A model generated the notes under the pieces. It was not told the origin of the DNA. It made no database searches and saw only the letters and a program-made list of their open reading frames with translations. Shown piece by piece: positions 35,577-41,990 of a stretch of DNA of 64,000 nt (the first letter of the stretch is position 1; each line of letters opens with the position of its first letter). The DNA lies in NCBI GenBank assembly GCA_900316265.1, contig ONCH01000002.1, positions 1 through 64,000 on the forward strand. The letters run 5' to 3'. Origin of the DNA: an uncultured Prevotellaceae bacterium. Its GTDB lineage: Bacteria; Bacteroidota; Bacteroidia; Bacteroidales; Bacteroidaceae. Made by a program: the position numbers and the translations under genes.

Positions 35577-36040
35577 CAAACAACGATATACAGCAACTGA
35601 TAGACAAGTATCTCAATGGCGAGACTTCGCCAGCGGAGGAGCAACAACTGGCTTTGGAACTTTCCCAATATCAGGAGATACCTGAAGAGTGGCATGCTGT
35701 CCGTCTGATGCTGGGTGAATTGGCGATTGGCGAAGCAGAATACGATGCCATCATCAAGCAGCGCAGTCGCAAACCCTCTGCTCTCCTCATTGCCCTGCGG
35801 GTTATCCTCTCTACGGCTGCAATCTATCTGGTAGGTCTCTTCTTCTGGCTGCAAACAGAACCAACAGCTAAGATAGAGACAGCATATAATAATAAAGTAG
35901 AGCAAACTCAGCCTACGCCCCAACCCTCATACTGCACAGAAGGTACACCCCGGGAAATCCTGATGTGCTATATGGAACGACGCAAGGCTCAACCTCATAT
36001 TTATCAACAATTAAAACAGAAGCTTTATGAAAACCAATAG
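35573..36040 (+). CDS. Single-pass membrane anti-sigma factor candidate
   Basis: A 155-residue protein starting inside the sigma gene (ATGA). The N-terminal DIQQLIDKYLNGETSPAEEQ is the usual start of Bacteroidota anti-sigma-type proteins, followed by a transmembrane helix (about 70-92, ALLIALRVILSTAAIYLVGL) and an outer part of about 60 residues. It probably binds the sigma factor at the inner membrane. The outer part is too short for a FecR-type sensor domain, so the signal it receives is unclear. It overlaps the next gene by 14 bases. Confidence 0.75.
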   Translation: MTNNDIQQLIDKYLNGETSPAEEQQLALELSQYQEIPEEWHAVRLMLGELAIGEAEYDAIIKQRSRKPSALLIALRVILSTAAIYLVGLFFWLQTEPTAKIETAYNNKVEQTQPTPQPSYCTEGTPREILMCYMERRKAQPHIYQQLKQKLYENQ

Positions 36041-37163
36041 ATTCTTTATCATCGTGGCAGCTGCAGCGCTGCTGATGACCTCATGCAGCAATCGTGACGA
36101 GCGTATGCTCACCATCATCAACGAAGATGGTAGTTGCAGTCGTGAGATGTCGTTCCACCCTGTCCGAGAAGACGTGATGGCTCCACTCAATAAGACCATT
36201 CAGACCCACGGCTTGTACTACAACACCGACTGGGAGCGCACCTGGTCAGTCATGGGCGACTCTGTCCGCCATGCATGTCCTATGACACAGCAGCAATGGG
36301 ACAGTCTGCAGAATGTATTTGCTGACCAGAATGTACCCGATAAGATTCTGATGCACCTCAAGCGCCAGTATCAGAATGTCAACGAGATGAGCGACTCGCT
36401 CACCCAAGCTGTCCGCCATCTATTCAAGGCCACAGCATCGCTCGACAAGCACTTCAAGTGGTTCTATACCGATTACACCTATAAGGAGACGCTTGCCATC
36501 ACGGAGATCAACCAGATATTCCCTGTCCCCTTAGACCGTTTTGTCAGTGCCGACTCCGCATCCTATTGGTTTACAGGTGAGCCCAACCTTGCTGAAGGTC
36601 TCACAGGTGCAGAGCAGAAAGAGATGCTAGACGATATCGAAGCGAGAATCAGTCAGTGGTTCTGTGCCTGCACCATATCCAATATTTATGCTCATGTCTG
36701 GCTAAACTATGACGAGGTAAAGAATCCACCTGTCAGCAAGGAGCAGTTTTTGGCCTTAAAGGATTCCGTCGTCATGTCACCCGCCGTGCGTGACCTCAAT
36801 CTGTTCGGCAATATCAGCCAGGTCAGCAACATCCTCAAGGACTTCTATCAGTCCGATGCCTATACCCCGCTGTTTAGCGACAGCACCAAATGGGAACGCC
36901 TGCTCGAAATAAAGTACAAGGACTATGACAATCTTGTCATGATGAAGCCCATGCTGGACTATGTGATGCCTGGTAAGGTCATCGACGCTGGCAATGGCGT
37001 AGTAGAAGGCAACGTGGTTCGCTATAAGTTCTCTGGTGAACGATTGATTCCTCACCCCTACGATGTGGCTATCACTTCACGTGTCACCAACGTCTGGGCA
37101 TTCATCGTAACGTTCCTTGTTATCATCCTTGCTATCGCTAGCTTCTTCTATTACAGGAAATGA
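36027..37163 (+). CDS. Lipoprotein with C-terminal transmembrane helix, function unknown
   Basis: A 378-residue protein I do not recognise. It has a lipoprotein signal with lipobox C20 (LLMTSC), a long mostly soluble part with no motif I know, and a hydrophobic helix at the very end (NVWAFIVTFLVIILAIASFF followed by YYRK). Lipid at one end and a helix at the other would tether both ends to membrane. It overlaps the anti-sigma gene by 14 bases, so the three genes form one unit and this protein may sense or transmit the signal to the sigma system (inference). Confidence 0.7.
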   Translation: MKTNRFFIIVAAAALLMTSCSNRDERMLTIINEDGSCSREMSFHPVREDVMAPLNKTIQTHGLYYNTDWERTWSVMGDSVRHACPMTQQQWDSLQNVFADQNVPDKILMHLKRQYQNVNEMSDSLTQAVRHLFKATASLDKHFKWFYTDYTYKETLAITEINQIFPVPLDRFVSADSASYWFTGEPNLAEGLTGAEQKEMLDDIEARISQWFCACTISNIYAHVWLNYDEVKNPPVSKEQFLALKDSVVMSPAVRDLNLFGNISQVSNILKDFYQSDAYTPLFSDSTKWERLLEIKYKDYDNLVMMKPMLDYVMPGKVIDAGNGVVEGNVVRYKFSGERLIPHPYDVAITSRVTNVWAFIVTFLVIILAIASFFYYRK

Positions 37164-37181
37164 GGGTTTGTATCTATGATG

Positions 37182-37213
37182 CAAAGATACAAAATTTTTC
37201 CGACATGAGCAAA
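37182..37213 (-). promoter_or_regulatory. Minus-strand promoter pointing into the lipoprotein gene
   Basis: On the minus strand TTTG (37213-37210), a 20-base spacer and TATCTTTG (37189-37182) match the Bacteroidota consensus well. No minus-strand gene follows; transcription would run antisense to the 36027-37163 gene. Confidence 0.5.
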
Positions 37214-37230
37214 TTTTCATGCAGAAACTT

Positions 37231-37437
37231 ACTGCATATCGTCTCAAGCGTCTCAAGCGCCTCAAACGTCTTAGCGTCTTTTTTCGAAAACATAGAGACG
37301 CAGAGGAATAGATAGTTAATATATATTAATTATATTATTTATTATATATAAGGTTCGCGAGGCTTTGGTGTTGTGACCGACCAGTTATGTGCGTTTGCAG
37401 AAAAACATGAAAAGACGTTTGAGGCGGTTGAGGCGCC
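37231..37437. repeat. Inverted-repeat-bounded AT-rich block
   Basis: The left arm (about 37240-37270) has 9-mers such as GTCTCAAGC twice and GCCTCAAAC. The right arm (37412-37437) reads AAGACGTTTGAGGCGG and is its near-complement, 20 of 22 bases by eye over the core. About 140 bases lie between, including a pure A/T run. Confidence 0.6.
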
Positions 37438-37503
37438 TCGGGAATTCTGACGAGCACCGCGCAAGTCTTTACATTTTTTAACTAAACGTTCACTGGCAAT
37501 AAC

Positions 37504-37534
37504 TTGTCGCCATGCGGTTTATTTTGTAACTTTG
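37504..37534 (+). promoter_or_regulatory. Strong promoter driving the repeat-bearing leader
   Basis: TTG (37504-37506), a 20-base spacer and TAACTTTG (37527-37534). Transcription would begin near 37541, about 280 bases before the next recognised gene. Confidence 0.65.
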
Positions 37535-37573
37535 TATCGTCAAAATCAAGGTAGTCTCACGGCGCCACGAGAC

Positions 37574-37658
37574 AGCCTGATAGCGATGCGTATAAGCCTG
37601 ATACGGCGACATATCAGCCTAGTACGGAGTGCTTACCAGCCTAATAACGAGGCAGAAA
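37574..37658 (+). repeat. Four imperfect 21-22 base tandem repeats
   Basis: AGCCTGATAGCG, AGCCTGATACGG, AGCCTAGTACGG and AGCCTAATAACG begin at 37574, 37595, 37616 and 37638. Each unit is about two helical turns, or seven codons. Confidence 0.75.
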
Positions 37659-37666
37659 CGAGATAA
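37586..37666 (+). CDS. Possible 26-residue small protein
   Basis: ATG 37586 to TAA 37664-37666 encodes a peptide beginning MRISLIRRHISLVRS and ending EAETR. It is basic, with a seven-residue period set by the DNA repeat. It lies about 45 bases after the expected transcription start of the 37504 promoter. Only the promoter and repeat support it; it may equally be a non-coding leader. Confidence 0.25.
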   Translation: MRISLIRRHISLVRSAYQPNNEAETR

Positions 37667-37769
37667 GGGGAATGAGGATGCTAAAGACTAAAGTAAAGTT
37701 AAATCAACGGTGATGGGTGAGAATTCTGCGAGGAATTGACGACAATGAATGTTAAAACAATGTCTGGGC

Positions 37770-37801
37770 TTGCTGCTTTCGAAAAGGAATTGCTAACTTT
37801 G
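37770..37801 (+). promoter_or_regulatory. Promoter of the 37821 thioredoxin-fold gene
   Basis: TTG (37770-37772), a 21-base spacer and TAACTTTG (37794-37801), leaving a leader of only about 12 bases before ATG 37821. Confidence 0.65.
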
Positions 37802-37820
37802 TAGAAAATTGTATGATGAT

Positions 37821-39263
37821 ATGATGAAGAGACTAACTATATCAATCTTATTACTTGCCTTCGTGACATTCGCTGGCTATGCCATTGACAACAGCCACTT
37901 CCAGCCAGGTACTGCAGTATTGAAAGGGCGCATCCTGAACAAACCCGCAGACGAGTGGAATATCCTTTCGGTAGTTATTTACAACGTGTTTACAGATGAG
38001 GAGGAGCAGGTCCTCGCGATTCCTGTTGCTGCCGATGGCTCGTTTGAGAGTCGTATTCCTCTGCCATACTCCCAAAGCATCAAGGTGCGGGATGTGGACT
38101 TTATGTTCCTGGCTGTTGGCGACACCTTGGAGATGACGAAGGACGCGAAGCTGGAGGATGAAGAAGGGGTGACATTCGTTGGGAATACCATCAGTGCTAA
38201 TATCAACCGACTATGGCCGAAACTAAGGAAACACTACTTTGGTGAGGGCAACTTATTCACCAAAGGACTGACAAGAGAGGAAATCCCTGCTTGGAAGAAA
38301 CAGATGGTGAAACAGCTGGATAGCGTGATTGCCGACATTGAGGGCGACCGCCTGCCCCTGCCTGCTGGTACGAGTGCTTTCGAGAAAGAGCTGCTTGCAG
38401 TCAATCTGCTGAGCGAGCCTTTCATGGCCATCATGGAAAACTATCGCTACAACATGACCACAGGCCCCCTTTACAATATTAATAAAGATGAGTTGAGCGA
38501 ATATTATGATTTCCTGGCTGATCGCGAGCAGTGGCTACTGGATAACCCCGCTATGCTGTTTGTTATCTCAACGCCATCAACCTTTATCAATCGCATAAGA
38601 AACTACACCATGATTGATATCCACTTCGCACCCAAAGTGGCTGGAGAGAGCAAGGCGGCCTATTACCAGCGGGTGTCGCAAATCGTCACAGAGCGTTATG
38701 GCCTGAAGAATATTGGTTTCATGCAACAGTTGATACTCTCTCAGGATGTATTCTACGAAGACCGTATGAATGAAGAGTCCGACCCTGACGTCCTGGCGGA
38801 GTATTTCGCAGGCATCATTCCACTCATCAGCAATCCCATTGTGGCCCAACACGCCCTTGACCGCTATCGCCAGTATGTCAAGCAGCGCGAAGGCAAAGCC
38901 ATTGAAACTGCTACTGCGATGCCTGAGGCTGATGCTGTCTTCCAACGCATCATCGAGCCATACAGGGGCAATACGCTCTTCATCCATTTCTGGGGAATGA
39001 CTTGCAAACCTTGTCGAGCAGAAATGCTGGGGGAACGCGAGAAGGTGGAACAAATGAAAGACCAACCCGTCCGTTTCCTCTACATCTGCGACGAGAAGGA
39101 GAGTCCGCGTGAACGCACGGAGAAATGGCTGAACGAGAATAACATCAAGGGCGAACACATCTTCCTGAAACACGAAGAATGGCTCCTGCTGAATGCCAAA
39201 CTACAGTTCAACGCCACGCCTTTCAGCATCGTCGTTGACAGCGCTGGTAACATCAAACCATAA
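37821..39263 (+). CDS. Secreted beta-domain/thioredoxin (TlpA-like) protein
   Basis: About 480 residues. An in-frame TTG at 37809 is rejected; MMKRLTISILLLAFVTFAGYA at ATG 37821 is a signal peptide. The plan is a small beta domain (about 30-115, LKGRILNKP...DGSF...GDTLEM), a helical middle, the hinge IIEPYRGN and a thioredoxin fold with C395KPC398 and a cis-Pro in FNATPF. CKPC differs from the CGPC of its relatives, which may shift the redox potential. It is a probable extracytoplasmic thiol-disulfide protein. It lies between the two ECF systems with its own promoter. Partner proteins are unknown. Confidence 0.82.
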   Translation: MMKRLTISILLLAFVTFAGYAIDNSHFQPGTAVLKGRILNKPADEWNILSVVIYNVFTDEEEQVLAIPVAADGSFESRIPLPYSQSIKVRDVDFMFLAVGDTLEMTKDAKLEDEEGVTFVGNTISANINRLWPKLRKHYFGEGNLFTKGLTREEIPAWKKQMVKQLDSVIADIEGDRLPLPAGTSAFEKELLAVNLLSEPFMAIMENYRYNMTTGPLYNINKDELSEYYDFLADREQWLLDNPAMLFVISTPSTFINRIRNYTMIDIHFAPKVAGESKAAYYQRVSQIVTERYGLKNIGFMQQLILSQDVFYEDRMNEESDPDVLAEYFAGIIPLISNPIVAQHALDRYRQYVKQREGKAIETATAMPEADAVFQRIIEPYRGNTLFIHFWGMTCKPCRAEMLGEREKVEQMKDQPVRFLYICDEKESPRERTEKWLNENNIKGEHIFLKHEEWLLLNAKLQFNATPFSIVVDSAGNIKP

Positions 39264-39281
39264 TTTTTTTAATACTATTGC

Positions 39282-39306
39282 AATGTTTCTTTCATTTTCT
39301 GCGTAT
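39282..39306 (+). promoter_or_regulatory. Candidate ECF-type promoter of the second sigma gene
   Basis: AATGTTTC (39282-39289) and TCTGCGTAT (39298-39306) with 8 bases between, matching the element at 35031. Confidence 0.5.
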
Positions 39307-39361
39307 ATATAGGTAGAGAATGCAACGCCACACTCTGACCTGGGTCAGAGAACAGACAATC

Positions 39362-39919
39362 ATGACCGATACAGAGACACACCTGATAGAGGGGTTGTGC
39401 AAGCAAGACCCTAAAGCCCAGCAGCAGATGCTCGACCAATATGGCCGTGACGTCTATGCGCAGGTGATGCGACTCATCCCTGTGCAGGAGAATGCTGAGG
39501 AGGTGTATCAGGATGTCTTCATCAAGGTCTTCCAGAACATCGGGAAGTATGATGCGGAGCGGTCGTCGCTGAGGACGTGGATATCACGAATAGCCTATAA
39601 CGAGTCTATCAGTTTCCTCCGACATAAGGCCTTGCCCGTCATCTACTTCGAAGATAGGGGCCATGAGGCGGAAGCGCTGTCAGACGAAGAGGTGGACGAG
39701 ACCTTAGGACACGCTAACCAGGAAACGGTACAGCTAATCAGGGCAGCGCTGAAACACCTGCCACCTGAGGAACGAGCGATTATCACGATGTTCTATTATG
39801 AGGAGATGAGCCTCAAGGAGATTGCTTACGTCACCGAGTCGCTGCCCACCACAGTAGCCTCGAAGCTGAGCAGAACGAGAAAGAAACTTTGTAAAATCAT
39901 AAAAATGTTACAGTCATGA
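39362..39919 (+). CDS. ECF RNA polymerase sigma factor (second of two)
   Basis: About 185 residues from ATG 39362 (MTDTETHLIEGL, the usual family start). An in-frame ATG at 39320 would add 14 atypical residues. Region 2 (about 20-90, with ENAEEVYQDVFIKVF) and region 4 (about 125-180, HLPPEERAIITMFYYEEMSL) are clear. The stop overlaps the next start by ATGA, pairing it with the membrane protein that follows. Its upstream element resembles that of the first sigma gene, so the two may cross-regulate. Confidence 0.92.
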   Translation: MTDTETHLIEGLCKQDPKAQQQMLDQYGRDVYAQVMRLIPVQENAEEVYQDVFIKVFQNIGKYDAERSSLRTWISRIAYNESISFLRHKALPVIYFEDRGHEAEALSDEEVDETLGHANQETVQLIRAALKHLPPEERAIITMFYYEEMSLKEIAYVTESLPTTVASKLSRTRKKLCKIIKMLQS

Positions 39920-40617
39920 ACGAGGACAAACTCAAAGCTTTACTACAGCAGGACCAGAGCCTGCGTGACGCCATCCGTCAGGAAGAGGCAGAGCGTCCTC
40001 AGATGCCTGCCGACCTCAACGCCAGGGTGATGCAGAAAATGGGTGTTCCCAGTGGTTTTGCCACTGAGTCTGACGGCAAAACCGCCAGAAACAAACGTCG
40101 CCGACTCTGGCCCTGGCTAGCTGCAGCCTGTGTGGCAGGCGTGCTGGTGGTGTTACTGATGCCTCCCAGAGAGTCGATGGGTGAGAAGGAGATAGTTGCC
40201 AAGGTGGAAAAGAAGGTGGAGAAAAAGAAGGTAGTGAAGCCTGAAACGCCGATAAAGGCATTGCCGGATGCAAAGCCCATCACTCCCGCTAAGCGTCAGA
40301 AACTGAAGATGCGCAAGCTGATAGCTCCCTCTACTGCCCCCCAGCAGTTGGTAGCACAGGAAACCGCACCTGTTGAGGCCATAGTGACGGAGCAAGTAGC
40401 GCAGGTCAAGACCGTTGCTCAAGCCAAGACCGTTGCTCAGGTCAAACCAAAGACGCTGACAGAGCGCGACATTCCCATCACTCGCCCAGAGAACTACCAA
40501 TATACACCAGAGGAAATCGCCCTCTTGAAGAAGCAGGCCGACGAAGCCTATCTGAAGTGGGTGGAACTGGAACTGGAGATAGCAAAACATAATCAAGAAA
40601 AAACAGCACAAAATTAA
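39916..40617 (+). CDS. Single-pass membrane anti-sigma candidate with K/A/V/Q-rich outer part
   Basis: A 233-residue protein overlapping the sigma gene by four bases. A cytosolic N-terminus of about 60 residues (MPADLNARVMQKM) precedes one transmembrane helix (about 64-83, LWPWLAAACVAGVLVVLLM). A long Lys/Pro-rich stretch follows, including tandem KTVAQAKTVAQVK encoded by an 18-base repeat near 40405-40445, then a C-terminal part ending in a helix. It probably restrains the sigma factor. The Pro/Lys-rich part could span the periplasm like a TonB linker, although no TonB fold is seen. Confidence 0.72.
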   Translation: MNEDKLKALLQQDQSLRDAIRQEEAERPQMPADLNARVMQKMGVPSGFATESDGKTARNKRRRLWPWLAAACVAGVLVVLLMPPRESMGEKEIVAKVEKKVEKKKVVKPETPIKALPDAKPITPAKRQKLKMRKLIAPSTAPQQLVAQETAPVEAIVTEQVAQVKTVAQAKTVAQVKPKTLTERDIPITRPENYQYTPEEIALLKKQADEAYLKWVELELEIAKHNQEKTAQN

Positions 40618-40623
40618 AATATT

Positions 40624-41970
40624 ATGAAACGAATTATCGTTATGCTGCTCATTGCTTGCAGCGCCGTCACAACCATTAGCGCCGACTCGTCGGCAGCCCC
40701 CCAGAAGAAGCCTGAGATGGTGATTTTCACGCTGAACGCCATTATCCAGAAGTTTGGCCAGAACGAGGGACAGGTATATTCTGTCAATCGCAATCCCAAC
40801 ACAAATATCATCGAGTCGAGCATAAAAATCGTGCCTTTCCGCTGTTCGGCAAACCGCATCCAAAACGACAATGTGATGAATGCTGTGGCCATCAACTTTC
40901 CGAAAGAGGAACCTTTGGCATACCAGTTCCTGCATGTTCAGCCAGGCAGCAACGAGTTGTTCTCACTGAAGGTGATAACCAACAACGGCACGAATCAAAG
41001 CACGCAGCGTATTCGCACCAATAAAAACCAGGAGATGTGGCTGATGTGCTGCAAGAATCCTGAGAACCCGCAGTTGCGCGACGCTTATGCCATCGTTTGG
41101 GAGCATACTGACGAAATAGAAGGTACTATCTATATGATTTCTTCGCTGCGCCCCGATATGTACGAGAAGGCTGCCGAGAGCAGGATGTTTAAGATTGTTG
41201 GTCGCGTCGATGAGAATATCAAGGACTCGCTCTACAATATCTATATCGCTGAGTCGCGTGAAGCCCTCTACAATCTTGAAGATCATGAGTATGTAGCTTG
41301 TGTTCCTGTGGTCAACAAGCGCTTCGAGTGGCAGACAGAACTTACCAAGCCCTGTGTAGGTCGTCTGCGCTGCATCTTCCCTGACGGTGAGCTCTGCTCT
41401 GCATGGATAGACCTCGACTTTGTACCTGGTGAGACTTATAACATTACCGTCCACAACGGCTACTACGATGAAGATAAGGACTACGAGCGTCGTGTAGGTC
41501 GCCAGTCGGGTCACAGCCTGATAGAACCCAATGCTGTCAAGGTGGAAGATAGTCAGTCTTTCAAGCCTACAGAGGTTCAGAGGATGCAGTTAGAGCCCAT
41601 CACGGAGCTTGCAAGGATGAAGATAGAGGAGATAAAGAGCCTCTACCAGCAACTTCGTTCAAAGAATCTCTCTTGGGTGAACAAGGGTGCAGTCTTCGAC
41701 AACATCACCAAGAAGAACAAGGAGTTGGACAAGCAATTTCAAGATGTCATCAAGGTTGTCAAAGGCATAAAAATGCCCAAGAACGAAGAGTCGAAGGCGT
41801 GGAGCGAGCTGTATAAGGAAATCCTGAAATTCTATTCCGAGCAGAACAGAGGCCTTACAGAGATGTCAGGTCAGGGCCAGTTGCCCAAGTCAGCTCAGAA
41901 GACTCAGGAAACCGTCAACAAAATTATCCAGAAATACATGAACGAAATGAGTAAAACCCTGCTGCAATAG
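40624..41970 (+). CDS. Secreted protein with the shared beta domain but no thioredoxin
   Basis: A 448-residue protein with signal peptide to TTISA. An N-terminal region of unknown fold (about 25-185) is followed by a beta domain (about 187-275, FKIVGRVDENI...VPGETYNITV) like that in the thioredoxin-fold neighbours, and a long helical, probably coiled-coil, tail (about 320-448). It has no CxxC. It lies six bases after the anti-sigma gene and 20 before a TonB-receptor-like gene, so it probably belongs to that ECF operon. Function unknown. Confidence 0.7.
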   Translation: MKRIIVMLLIACSAVTTISADSSAAPQKKPEMVIFTLNAIIQKFGQNEGQVYSVNRNPNTNIIESSIKIVPFRCSANRIQNDNVMNAVAINFPKEEPLAYQFLHVQPGSNELFSLKVITNNGTNQSTQRIRTNKNQEMWLMCCKNPENPQLRDAYAIVWEHTDEIEGTIYMISSLRPDMYEKAAESRMFKIVGRVDENIKDSLYNIYIAESREALYNLEDHEYVACVPVVNKRFEWQTELTKPCVGRLRCIFPDGELCSAWIDLDFVPGETYNITVHNGYYDEDKDYERRVGRQSGHSLIEPNAVKVEDSQSFKPTEVQRMQLEPITELARMKIEEIKSLYQQLRSKNLSWVNKGAVFDNITKKNKELDKQFQDVIKVVKGIKMPKNEESKAWSELYKEILKFYSEQNRGLTEMSGQGQLPKSAQKTQETVNKIIQKYMNEMSKTLLQ

Positions 41971-41990
41971 CAGTCCCCCAACACCAAACT

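Larger units (their letters stand above)
37164..37820. other. 657-base region without a recognised protein gene
   Basis: It holds, in order: a minus-strand promoter-like sequence (37182-37213), an inverted-repeat-bounded AT-rich block (about 37231-37437), a strong plus-strand promoter (37504-37534), a 21-22 base imperfect tandem repeat with a 26-codon ORF (37574-37666), and a second plus-strand promoter just before the next gene (37770-37801). Confidence 0.8.

Noticed and set aside
37574..37658. CRISPR-like array
   Set aside because: Units are 21-22 bases, imperfect and without spacers, and no cas gene is nearby.
39320..39361. Longer start for the second sigma factor
   Set aside because: The 14 added residues do not look like the family, while ATG 39362 gives the usual N-terminus. 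Not fully excluded.
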